Shown: positions 35,863 through 43,841 of the stretch, in pieces | Position numbering within the stretch: position 1 is the stretch's first letter | How the letters are laid out: each line of letters opens with the position of its first letter | Assembly (NCBI GenBank): GCA_945878115.1 | Contig: CAMDVD010000012.1 | Span: forward strand, 1 to 64,000 | DNA: 64,000 nucleotides | From: Chitinophaga pinensis | GTDB taxonomy: Bacteria; Bacteroidota; Bacteroidia; Chitinophagales; Chitinophagaceae | Direction: 5' to 3' | The notes under the pieces: generated by a model | What the model saw: the letters and a program-made list of their open reading frames with translations, nothing else | Databases searched by the model: none | What the model was told of the DNA's origin: nothing | Made by a program: the position numbers and the translations under genes

Positions 35863-36228
35863 ATGTCAACAACACCATCTCACCTACACATTGCACAAGC
35901 TTGGTTTGATGCATTTAATCAACATGCTTTAGACAATTTATTGTCATTGTATCATGATGATGCCGTGCATTATTCTCCTAAATTAAAAATACGACAACCC
36001 GAAACTAATGGTCTGATTCAAGGCAAATCTGCATTGCGTATTTGGTGGCAAGATGCTTTTGATAGATTACCAAGTTTACAATATCATCCGACCACTTTTA
36101 CTGCCAATGAAGTACGTACCATCATGGAATATATTCGCAAAGTAGAAGGTGAAGAAGATATGTTGGTTGCAGAAGTTTTGGAAATCAAAGACGGACTCAT
36201 AATTGCTTCAAGAGTATATCATGGCTAA
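35863..36228 (+). CDS. SnoaL-like / NTF2-family protein
   Basis: A 121-residue cone-shaped alpha+beta protein. AQAWFDAFNQHALDNLLSLYHDDAVHYSP (about 11-39) is the usual SnoaL opening, followed by GKSALRIWWQDAFDRLPSLQYHP and terminal strands EVLEIKDGLIIASRVYHG. Members range from isomerases to non-catalytic binding proteins, so the role is open. It is convergent with ccmB, 2 bases apart. Confidence 0.8.
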   Translation: MSTTPSHLHIAQAWFDAFNQHALDNLLSLYHDDAVHYSPKLKIRQPETNGLIQGKSALRIWWQDAFDRLPSLQYHPTTFTANEVRTIMEYIRKVEGEEDMLVAEVLEIKDGLIIASRVYHG

Positions 36229-36230
36229 GT

Positions 36231-36899
36231 TTATTCCTTCCATAAATAGGGGAATAAAATGATGGATAAGGTAATGATTAAAAAATCTAAAAAGAGCAAT
36301 ACAAAAAATAATTTCCACCAACCCAAAACCTGCATGGTGACGAACAATGGTTTGGATAAATCTGCAATTACAATTAATTGAGGTACCACCAATGGAAACC
36401 CAAGTATAGCAATGAGTGCAGAGTTGCCATCGGCTTTACTGGCTATGGCTGCAAGCATGGTAAAGAGTAAGGCCAAACTAATACCACCTGTCATCACCAT
36501 CAGCATAAACTTACCCAATTGTACATTCGGACTTCCCAATAATAAAACAAATAATAAATAACTGACCAAGCTCATACCAGCCATCAGAATTACATTATAC
36601 ACCAATTTAGAAATGATAATTTCTCTCGGATGAATGAGTGTATAATAATACAAATTGCGTTGCTTATTTTCTTGTAAAAAACTTTTAGCAACAGCGTTTA
36701 CAGAAATGAATAAAAGTATGATCCAAAATAATGCATTCCATGTGGTATCTTCCGGATTGTCGTGCAACATTTTGATGGCAAAAACGGCACTACACAAATA
36801 CAATAACAATCCATACAAGGAATACTTTTGTCGCCATTCCAAAATGAAATCTTTTTTTAATAAAAGAAAAATACGTTGTGTACTTGTTTGGGTTTGCAT
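36231..36899 (-). CDS. ccmB: Heme exporter protein CcmB
   Basis: The 222-residue, six-span permease subunit of the CcmAB transporter used in system I cytochrome c maturation. FLLLKKDFILEWRQKYSLYGLLLY opens the protein, and the hydrophobic layout and ILGFPLVVPQLIV near the fifth span are CcmB-like. CcmA and CcmC are not in the window. A TACATTTG box lies 7 bases upstream of the ATG. Confidence 0.88.
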   Translation of the reverse strand: MQTQTSTQRIFLLLKKDFILEWRQKYSLYGLLLYLCSAVFAIKMLHDNPEDTTWNALFWIILLFISVNAVAKSFLQENKQRNLYYYTLIHPREIIISKLVYNVILMAGMSLVSYLLFVLLLGSPNVQLGKFMLMVMTGGISLALLFTMLAAIASKADGNSALIAILGFPLVVPQLIVIADLSKPLFVTMQVLGWWKLFFVLLFLDFLIITLSIILFPYLWKE

Positions 36900-36906
36900 G
36901 AACGGA

Positions 36907-36914
36907 CAAATGTA
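36907..36914 (-). promoter_or_regulatory. Bacteroidota -7 box before ccmB
   Basis: TACATTTG on the minus strand, ending 7 nt before the ATG at 36899. A short-leader mRNA is expected. Confidence 0.6.
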
Positions 36915-36998
36915 TTCAAAAATATTTTACCGTTCTCAAATGTTAATGTTTGGGATTTTCAAAATATGATTTTATATCTTTAACATCTAAAACTATTT

Positions 36999-37341
36999 AT
37001 GAGAAATAAACGCAACACGCTAAATATGAAGTTTATTCTTTTACTGCTTTTAATGTTTTATAATGTGCAAATATTTGCTCAAACAAATTTCAATCTTACT
37101 TGGTTTACAGGATGTCCAACAACATATAGATCTGATTTTTTAAGTTCACCAGTCGTAAATAGTATAAAGGACTTAATACATAATAGAAGAATAGGAGCAG
37201 GAGGAAGTAATATTTTCGATAGCAAAAAATGGAAAGCAAAAAATTAATTTACCCAGTATGGTTAATGGTTTATATACCTATAAGATTTCAAATTTATTGG
37301 ATAGCTATACTGGTAAAATAAATATTGTGCAAAATGAATAA
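36999..37341 (+). pseudogene. Small frameshifted relic of a T9SS-exported protein
   Basis: The first frame (36999-37247) encodes a signal peptide (MKFILLLLLMFYNVQIFAQ from the internal Met) and about 50 further residues. The +1 frame continues it with KINLPSMVNGLYTYKISN and YTGKINIVQNE, a T9SS sorting-domain end. Removing one A from the A6 runs near 37223-37243 would join them into a 113-residue protein. Such a short product between signal and sorting domain suggests a gene that also lost its middle. The stop overlaps the ATG of the next gene (ATGAATAA). Confidence 0.55.
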
Positions 37342-38864
37342 AGTTAATTTTTCTTATTTTTTACTTTTTACTTTTTGCTGCAATATGCTCTGCACAAGAT
37401 AAAAGAGGTTACACTTATGTTTATGGAGGAAGTGCAAACTATGCAAAATTTATTGGTGATACCAGTAAGCCCATAACTGGGCATTACTTTCCCTTTGTAC
37501 CAATTAAAATATTTGCAAATGGGTCTTCAAATATTTGTGATAGTGCAACGGGAAGCCCACTTATGTTTTGCAATGGATATGTTTTATTTGATACCACAGG
37601 TAATATAATAGAAAATGGAGATAGTTTAGTGCCTTTTAAAATATATACACAAAATGCTTTTCCAGCATCTACCTTAACACAAGGTTCAATTATATTGCCA
37701 AAAGGAAGTAATGGGTTGTATTATGTATTCACCCCCACTATGACTGATAGTGCTTATGAGACTTATGTAGTTGGTCAGCAACCGAAAGTACCTTTTGACT
37801 TATTTCAATATCATATAGTAGATATGAATGCGAACGGTGGATTAGGAAAAGTAGTTCAAAAAAATATCCCATTGCTTACTAATGTAGAAATGAGTAAGAC
37901 TGGAATGATGGCATGTAAACATGCTAATGGTTACGATTGGTGGTTATTAAAACAAGCATTAGACTCAAATGTTATTTATACATTTCTAGCTACAAAAGAC
38001 AACGTTGTTTTAGATACAATACAGAGATTTCCTTTGCCGAGGTTTGGTTATTACGATTTGGCAGGGCAAAGTTGTTTTGGTAATAAAGGTGATAAATACG
38101 CCTTCGCTTGTGGTGGAGTTAATAGTAATGGTGCAAAATTATTTATAGCTGATTTTGATAGATGTTATGGTATATTGAGTAATGTAAAAGAAATAATACA
38201 ACCACTACATAATACTAATAGTTATTTAGACACCCTCTATCCTGGTGAAAAAGATACTTTAATAAGGGGTTTATGTTTTTCGCCTAATGATAGTTTTTTG
38301 TATGTTAGTTGTGGTTATAATATTTATCAATATGATTATAATGTAATGGATAGTAGTTTAGCATGGTATCATATTAAAAATGGTATGGACACGACCTTTC
38401 AACAATTTGCAGAATATGGGCAAATGCAATTAGCACCAGATGGTAGAATTTATATAGGTAAAAGAGATGGTGGTGGATTTAGTAATAGTGTAATTGATAA
38501 ACCTAATGTAAAAGGTATAGGTTGTGAATTTTGTAGAAAGTGTATACGATGTGATACTTGTGATTACACACAATCTTTTGCCAACATGCCTAATTTTAAT
38601 TTAGGTGCATTGGGTTCGGTGTGCCCACCTTTGGGTGTACATGAGGTAGTAAAAGAGAAAATGGATATTGTCGTTTATCCTAATCCAAGTAGTGATAAAA
38701 CACAAATCAAAAATGCCAAATACCAAAGTAAAAAAGAGTTATATAGTTCTGTGGGGCAATTATTGTTTACGACTAAAGAAAATGAAATAGATGTGAGTGG
38801 GTATGCAAAAGGTATGTATTATCTTCGTTGTGATGGAATGAATAAGAAAGTTATAATACAGTAA
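37334..38864 (+). CDS. T9SS-type exported protein, frameshifted within the signal peptide
   Basis: The main frame is open from 37338 to 38864 and reads LLFAAICSAQDKRGYTYVYGG at the front, clearly the end of a signal peptide, but has no start codon there; the first ATG in that frame is at 37563, far inside. The only suitable ATG (37334) is one base out of frame. Deleting one T from any of the T5/T6 runs at 37348-37376 restores a normal signal peptide. The C-terminus (VVYPNPSSDKTQIKN ... GYAKGMYYLRCDG) is a T9SS sorting domain. A cysteine cluster, CEFCRKCIRCDTCDY, lies near the 3' end. Function unknown. Confidence 0.6.
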
Positions 38865-38894
38865 TAAATCAAATAAATCTTAAAATCAAAGAAA

Positions 38895-39034
38895 CTTGTA
38901 CTGAGCGCAGCCGAAGTACGAATGACAATGCATTCTCTCCAACTAACTAATAACTATATTTCTATTTCCCTCCCCCGTGGTTTGTGTCTTCACAAACCAT
39001 ACAATAATTTGGTTTGTGAAGACACAAACCACGG
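38895..39034 (+). repeat. Repeat-rich gap with a perfect 24-bp inverted repeat
   Basis: The 334-base gap 38865-39198 has no gene. CTTGTACTGAGCGCAGCCGA (38895-38914) is a REP-like word. The arms 38975-38998 and 39011-39034 are perfect reverse complements of 24 bases around a 12-base spacer. Each arm also contains its own hairpin, GGTTTGTG/CACAAACC, so alternative folds are possible. It may end transcription of the T9SS-type gene. Pieces of the AGCATTTACAATT family (39146-39198) follow. Confidence 0.8.
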
Positions 39035-39198
39035 AATTGAAGTACAAATGACTAAATTTCAATTTTCCTCATTCTCCTTTTCCCTATAGTTTGTTCTCCT
39101 ACCAATAGAAAAAAGAGTTGCTTAGTGGGACAACAACCAATAGCCGGAATTTAGCATTTATAATTCAGCATTTACAATTTACAATTAAGCATTTACAA

Positions 39199-39741
39199 TT
39201 ATTTCCCCCATTCTCCTTTAAATTCACTCTTCCATTTTTCAAAAGGAATACTCTTTTGTTTGTTCCCAGAAATATATTTAATAATCATCTCAAAGGTAGG
39301 AATATCAAGGTATCCAGGAATTGGTTGTTTGTTGGTAAAATTAGCATCAAATAAAATACTAGTAGGGTAACTCATTTGATTATTCATCCAATCTGCAGCA
39401 AGTTCATTGATATTTGAACCTTCTAAAAGACTATATTTTTTACCATTAAAAAGTACAGTGTCTTTTCGTTCGGCATTAAAGTGAATACAATAAAAATTGG
39501 CATTCATGTAATCGATGACTTGTGCATTACTAAAAGTTTTTTTCTCCATCACCTTACACCAATAGCACCAATCTGTATACACATCTACATAAACATGACG
39601 AGGTTCTTTTTTCATTTTTGCTTGCACTTCTTCTACAGTCAACCATTGAATCGATTTTGTATTCGCGGGTTCTTTTTTGCTTTGGCTAAATAGAGGAGCA
39701 GAAAAAAATAATAAGGCAAAAAGACAAATAGAATATTTCAT
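39199..39741 (-). CDS. Periplasmic thioredoxin-fold protein
   Basis: The 180-residue exported protein starts at ATG 39741 with signal peptide MKYSICLFALLFFSAPLFSQ. The redox motif is C59-Y-W-C62 in VYTDWCYWCKVMEKKTFS, typical of the thioredoxin-7/DUF255-like group. DSIL- and PTSILFD-type strands follow. It may act on periplasmic or secreted cysteine proteins. A longer in-frame start at 39804 would mask the signal peptide. Confidence 0.88.
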   Translation of the reverse strand: MKYSICLFALLFFSAPLFSQSKKEPANTKSIQWLTVEEVQAKMKKEPRHVYVDVYTDWCYWCKVMEKKTFSNAQVIDYMNANFYCIHFNAERKDTVLFNGKKYSLLEGSNINELAADWMNNQMSYPTSILFDANFTNKQPIPGYLDIPTFEMIIKYISGNKQKSIPFEKWKSEFKGEWGK

Positions 39742-39824
39742 GTTTCGATATGTTTTATTGAATGAAGTCGTTGTACTTTTGAAGACTTTAAATAATCTCT
39801 GCAATAATACTTAGAAATTTGTAA

Positions 39825-40376
39825 ATGAAAAAAATCGCTATTGCTATCACCGGTGCGTCGGGTTCTATTTACGCAAAAGTATTGCTCGACAAGTTGCGTA
39901 CATTGACCGATGTCGAATTCGCCATTGTATTTAGTGATAATGCAAAAGTGGTTTGGCAATTTGAATTAGGAAATGAAGACTTTAAAACATTCACTGAAAA
40001 ATGTTATGATGCGCGTGATTATTTTGCGCCCTTTGCGAGTGGCAGTAGTTCCTTTGAAGCCTTGGTAATATGCCCTTGTAGCATGGGTACACTTGGCCGA
40101 ATTGCCAATGGTATCAGTGATAATTTAATTACAAGAGCTGCGGATGTGATGCTCAAGGAAAGAAGAAAATTAATCTGTGTGGTACGCGATACGCCTTATA
40201 ATTTAATCCATATCAACAGTATGAAAACGATCACTGAAGCAGGTGGTATTATTTGTCCTGCATCGCCATCTTTTTATGCATTACCAAAAACATTTGAAGA
40301 TCTCGCATCCTCCGTTGTCGATCGTGTGATTGGATTATTAGGTTTGAAGATTGATACGTATCGGTGGAGTGAGTAG
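39825..40376 (+). CDS. ubiX: UbiX-family flavin prenyltransferase
   Basis: A 183-residue flavoprotein that makes the prenylated FMN cofactor used by UbiD decarboxylases. IAIAITGASGSIYAKVLLDKL (split at about 3-23) is the flavin loop, CPCSMGTLGRIANGISDNLITRAADV (about 85-110) the phosphate/prenyl site and LICVVRDTPYNLIHI the terminal signature. UbiD is not in the window. It is divergent from the thioredoxin gene. Confidence 0.94.
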   Translation: MKKIAIAITGASGSIYAKVLLDKLRTLTDVEFAIVFSDNAKVVWQFELGNEDFKTFTEKCYDARDYFAPFASGSSSFEALVICPCSMGTLGRIANGISDNLITRAADVMLKERRKLICVVRDTPYNLIHINSMKTITEAGGIICPASPSFYALPKTFEDLASSVVDRVIGLLGLKIDTYRWSE

Positions 40377-40379
40377 GGA

Positions 40380-40499
40380 AAGTTAGTAGTTAGTAATTAG
40401 TATTTAGTAATGAGAGCTAGTAATTAGTAATGGGCATTTACAATTAACAATTTACAATTAAGCATTTAGCATTTAGTATTTCGAATTTAGTATTTAAAA
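40380..40499 (+). repeat. AT-rich TTAGTAATTAG / CATTTACAATT repeats
   Basis: Gene-free spacer between convergent ubiX and the radical SAM gene, composed of variants of AGTTAGTAATTAG and then CATTTACAATTAACAATTTA and AAGCATTTAGCATTTAG. The same words occur at 9813-9877, 19383-19410 (reverse) and 39146-39200. Confidence 0.65.
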
Positions 40500-40500
40500 A

Positions 40501-41529
40501 CTACTCCTCCCACACCTTCGTTCCTTCACTACAATTAGCACAAATCGCAATATTTTTTCTGCCAGTAATTAATTTTTTTCTAAAATCTGTATACACTTCA
40601 CTATGCCAAATTTCTTTGAAGCTGTCTTTTTTTAAATCGCCCAAACGATGTGTTGCATCTTTATCAAAACAACATGGAACCACCAAACCATCCCAACTTA
40701 TAACACAAGCATGCCATAGCTTCCAACAAGAATTTTCTAAAGAATTTTTAATGGTATAAGTTCCATCACCCTGTTTTTTATACCTAGAAAATTTCTCGAT
40801 AGTCGGAATTAATTCATTGCCATTTTTGTAATCATAAATTTGAGCTGTCTTAAATCGTACTTCATCCACACCGATTTCTCGTGCCAATTTTTGAATATCT
40901 TCTATTTGATGTTCATTCGGTTTGACGACTAAGAATTGAAAAAAAACAAATGGTGTTGTAGACTTTAATTCCTTTTTCCATTTTACAATATTGCGTGCGC
41001 CTTCTAACACTTTTTCTAATTTGCCACCAATACGATATTGTTCGTAAACATCTTGTGTAGTTCCATCTATAGAAATAATGAGTCGGTCTAAACCACTCTC
41101 AATCGTACGCTTGGCATTTTCATCATTGAGGTAATGTGCATTGGTACTTGTAGCGGTATATATATTTTTATCGGCAGCAAATTTCACCATCTCTAAAAAA
41201 TCTGGATTCAAATAGGGTTCGCCTTGAAAATAAAAAATAAGATACATCATGTCTTGATGTAATTCTTCAATGGTTTTGGCAAAGAAATTTTTCTCTAACA
41301 TACCAATAGGTCTTGTAAATGCACGTAATCCACTCGGACATTCTGGACAACGAAGATTGCAGGAAGTAGTAGGTTCAAATGAAATGGAAAATGGCAAACC
41401 CCATTGAATAGGTTTTTTAAGCCATTTCGTCAAATAGAAGCTGCTCAACACTTTCAGCCCATTGATGCTACGACGTAAGGTTAGTTTACGTAGAAAATTA
41501 ATACTGTCCTGGTAATTAAAATGGGGCAT
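40501..41529 (-). CDS. Radical SAM/SPASM-domain protein
   Basis: A 342-residue iron-sulfur enzyme. The SAM cluster is C57-N-L-R-C61-P-E-C64 in EPTTSCNLRCPECPSG, and LIISIDGTTQDVYEQYR is the next core motif. The C-terminal SPASM part has CWKLWHACVISWDGLVVPCC and CANCSEG for auxiliary clusters. Substrate unknown; many relatives modify peptides or act in sugar pathways. The start is ATG 41529 because an in-frame TTG (41538) lies in a TACATTTG promoter box. Confidence 0.9.
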   Translation of the reverse strand: MPHFNYQDSINFLRKLTLRRSINGLKVLSSFYLTKWLKKPIQWGLPFSISFEPTTSCNLRCPECPSGLRAFTRPIGMLEKNFFAKTIEELHQDMMYLIFYFQGEPYLNPDFLEMVKFAADKNIYTATSTNAHYLNDENAKRTIESGLDRLIISIDGTTQDVYEQYRIGGKLEKVLEGARNIVKWKKELKSTTPFVFFQFLVVKPNEHQIEDIQKLAREIGVDEVRFKTAQIYDYKNGNELIPTIEKFSRYKKQGDGTYTIKNSLENSCWKLWHACVISWDGLVVPCCFDKDATHRLGDLKKDSFKEIWHSEVYTDFRKKLITGRKNIAICANCSEGTKVWEE

Positions 41530-41535
41530 GAGCCG

Positions 41536-41543
41536 CAAATGTA
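41536..41543 (-). promoter_or_regulatory. Bacteroidota -7 box before the radical SAM gene
   Basis: TACATTTG on the minus strand, ending 7 nt before the ATG at 41529. Confidence 0.6.
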
Positions 41544-41620
41544 AAGCATTTAATTTTTTACTGCTTTGTAATTAGAATATTTGATGTTTCTTCGTAAATT
41601 TCATTTCTCATCTATTTTCC

Positions 41621-41628
41621 TATATTTG
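41621..41628 (+). promoter_or_regulatory. Bacteroidota -7 box before the DedA gene
   Basis: TATATTTG, 19 nt before the ATG at 41648. Confidence 0.6.
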
Positions 41629-41647
41629 CCAACCACAAATAAATTCT

Positions 41648-42283
41648 ATGTTCGAAACAATCAAGCATACCTTACTCAATCCTGAATGGTATATCCAAAT
41701 GGGGGGCTTATATTTATTGCTCTTTGTCATCTTTGCCGAGACAGGTTTGTTTGTCGGATTCTTTTTACCAGGCGATTCCTTATTGTTTGTTGCTGGCATC
41801 TATGCCAGTGAATTAGCCAGTGAATTTTTTAATGTTCACTATGTAGTTATTATGTTTATGTTAGCAATGGCAGGTGTATTGGGCAATTTCGTAGGTTATT
41901 GGTTTGGCAAAAAATCAGGTCCATTTATTTATGAACGAAAGGATACTTTCTTTTTCAAGAAAAAGCACTTGTATTCAGCGCAAGAATTCTATGAAAAAAA
42001 TGGAGCCTTGACTATTATCGCAGCAAGATTTTTACCCATCATCAGAACCTTTGTGCCAATCATTGCAGGTGTTGTCAATATGGATAAGAAGAAATTTACA
42101 CTGTATAATTTTATCGGATCTTTTGCTTGGGTATTTTCAATGATGTTGGCAGGACATTTTTTATCCATTCAATTTCCATGGATTAAAGACCGATTGGAAA
42201 TAATCGTTATAGTCATTATTTTAGTAACCACCTTACCAGTTATTTTGAAATTTGCATTAAGCGGAAAAAAGAAAAGTGATTAG
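41648..42283 (+). CDS. DedA-family membrane protein
   Basis: A 211-residue membrane protein of the DedA/SNARE-associated (VTT) family. FAETGLFVGFFLPGDSLLFVAGIYAS (about 29-54) and GNFVGYWFGKKSG are followed by FYEKNGALTIIAARFLPIIRTFVPIIAGVVNM (about 116-147), containing the conserved arginines of the re-entrant loop. Recent work links the family to polyprenyl-phosphate or lipid scrambling and to membrane homeostasis. A small antitoxin gene follows at once. Confidence 0.92.
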   Translation: MFETIKHTLLNPEWYIQMGGLYLLLFVIFAETGLFVGFFLPGDSLLFVAGIYASELASEFFNVHYVVIMFMLAMAGVLGNFVGYWFGKKSGPFIYERKDTFFFKKKHLYSAQEFYEKNGALTIIAARFLPIIRTFVPIIAGVVNMDKKKFTLYNFIGSFAWVFSMMLAGHFLSIQFPWIKDRLEIIVIVIILVTTLPVILKFALSGKKKSD

Positions 42284-42296
42284 TTTTGTAGCTAAT

Positions 42297-42494
42297 ATGG
42301 ATACAACACTTCTTTATACCAAACTTTCACATCTTCCAGAGAATTTAAAATCTGAGGTTTCTGATTTTATTGATTTTTTATTAAGTAAAAATGAGAAGGA
42401 AAATATTAAACCAAAATTTGGTAGTGGTAAAGGAATGTTCAAGATGAAAAACAATTTTGATGACCCAATTGACGACATTAAAGATTGTAAATAA
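42297..42494 (+). CDS. VapB-like antitoxin (DUF2281 type), partner toxin decayed
   Basis: A 65-residue protein beginning MDTTLLYTKLSHLPENLKSEVSDFIDFLLS, the pattern of DUF2281-like antitoxins. It ends in FGSGKGMFKMKNNFDDPIDDIKD, the usual toxin-binding tail (the 'GCAKGMI...DFDEPLEDF' type). The reading frame appears intact. The toxin gene begins 2 bases downstream but is inactivated by several changes. Confidence 0.8.
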   Translation: MDTTLLYTKLSHLPENLKSEVSDFIDFLLSKNEKENIKPKFGSGKGMFKMKNNFDDPIDDIKDCK

Positions 42495-42496
42495 GG

Positions 42497-42880
42497 ACGG
42501 ATAATTTACTTGAAACTCATACATTAATTTGGTTTCTAAATGGGGATAATGAACTTTCTTCCAACGCCAAAATGGCGATTGAAAGTAACAAAGTGAGCAA
42601 TTTTGTGAGTATTGCAAGTCTGTGGGAAATTTCCATCAAAGTGAGTTTAAACAGGTTAGATTTAGGATGACCTTACAAAGAAATTGAAAAGGCCTTGCAT
42701 GAAAATAACTTTCCTATTCTACCAATATCTTTTAAAGACACCCTGATTCTATCGTCATTACCATGGCATCATAGAGACTCATTTGACAGACTAATATTCG
42801 CGCAAGGGATAAACAATAATCTAACAGTAATTTCAAAGGATAATTTTTTTAGAGAATATGGTATAAGTATTCTTTGGTAG
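42497..42880 (+). pseudogene. VapC-like PIN-domain toxin, inactivated
   Basis: Read through, 42497-42880 encodes DNLLETHTLIWFLNGDNELS ... SNFVSIASLWEISIKVSLNRLDLG ... FPILPISFKDTLILSSLPWH-type PIN sequence ending SKDNFFREYGISILW, a full-length VapC. Three lesions are visible: the start codon position is ACG (42497) where ATG is expected, the first catalytic aspartate of LLDTH is glutamate, and an in-frame TGA stands at 42668-42670. These are substitutions, so sequencing indels do not explain them. Confidence 0.85.
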
Positions 42881-42952
42881 TAGTTATACAGACAGAAAAA
42901 ATTTACTTGCCAAGTTGAAATTCATAAGTATTTTTACAACAAATGAATTAAA

Positions 42953-43156
42953 ATGACCGTCGAGTATACCAATAAAGAAATTATTTTCAAAATTCCCAAG
43001 AACACAAAAATTGAAGATCTGCAAGATTTGGCTGACCTATTTGAATTTAAACAAATTGCTAGTAAATCGAAAGCTACTCAAAAAGAATTAGACATATTAC
43101 TTAGTGAAACAAAAAAGGGGAGATGGGAAAGCATTAAGAACAAAATTGGAATATGA
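42953..43156 (+). CDS. Antitoxin of a second PIN-toxin module
   Basis: A 67-residue protein (MTVEYTNKEIIFKIPKNTKI ... SKATQKELDILLSETKKGRW). Its size, position and 4-base overlap (ATGA) with a PIN-domain gene mark it as the antitoxin. The N-terminal beta strands may be DNA-binding. The frame appears intact although its toxin partner is interrupted. Confidence 0.7.
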   Translation: MTVEYTNKEIIFKIPKNTKIEDLQDLADLFEFKQIASKSKATQKELDILLSETKKGRWESIKNKIGI

Positions 43157-43605
43157 GAATTGTTGTTGATACAAATATTGTGTTTAGTGCAATAATTAAT
43201 ACGAATGGGAAACTTTCAAGAATCATATTACAGCCTAAGAGTAGATTAAACTTCTATACTACAAATTTTTTGTACGAATAATTAAACAAACACAAAAATA
43301 AATTGATTTCACTATCAAAATATTCTGAAAGTGAATTTCAAAGAGCATTCACTTTAATTACGCAAAAGATCAAAATATTAAACTTCGATTTGATTCCTAA
43401 AAAAGATTTTGAAACGGCAATTGAACTTGCATTCGATATCGATGAAAATGATATTGAATTTGTTGCCTTAACTGAGCATATCAAAGGAAAACTTTGGACT
43501 AGTGATAATATATTAATTAAAGGACTTACAAGAAAAAACTGGAACAAGATTATTACTACAAAGGAACTATACCAAATGACAATTAAAGAAAGAAAAAGAC
43601 AATAA
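43153..43605 (+). pseudogene. PIN-domain toxin with premature stop
   Basis: Starts MRIVVDTNIVFSAIINTNGKL with the catalytic aspartate (VVDTN) intact, but an in-frame TAA stands at 43279-43281, in the context LYE-stop-LNKHK where relatives have a glutamate. The frame then continues to 43605 and includes AFDIDENDIEFVALTEHIKG and LWTSDNILIKGL, the remaining PIN acidic motifs. One nonsense substitution (GAA to TAA) would explain it. A downstream in-frame TTG fragment alone would lack the first catalytic residue. Confidence 0.85.
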
Positions 43606-43620
43606 CCTTAGCACAACAGC

Positions 43621-43686
43621 CCCAAAAGTAAGCAAGGCTTAGCTTATCGATTTTAACATTAGCTTTTGGGTTTAAGCTAACCCTTG
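43621..43686 (+). other. Interleaved inverted repeats before ffh
   Basis: CCCAAAAG (43621-43628) pairs with CTTTTGGG (43663-43670), and CAAGGCTTAGCTT (43633-43645) pairs, with one mismatch, with AAGCTAACCCTTG (43674-43686). The two helices interlock, so they would form a pseudoknot or exclude each other. The spacer 43606-43841 contains no gene. It may be a structured RNA, a terminator of the toxin region, or both. Confidence 0.5.
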
Positions 43687-43812
43687 TATTTAGCAACTGC
43701 TATTTATGACAATTTGCTTTTATAATTAAGCAATCCCATATAAAAAATCTTTCCATTCTCAAGTATCTCAGCTACTCCTTTTATACTTATAGCATTTTTC
43801 AAAACTAATCCC

Positions 43813-43820
43813 TATTTTCG
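43813..43820 (+). promoter_or_regulatory. Putative -7 box before ffh
   Basis: TATTTTCG, one mismatch to TAnnTTTG, 21 nt before the ffh ATG at 43842. Confidence 0.45.
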
Positions 43821-43841
43821 CACTGCAAAAAAAAATTATAC

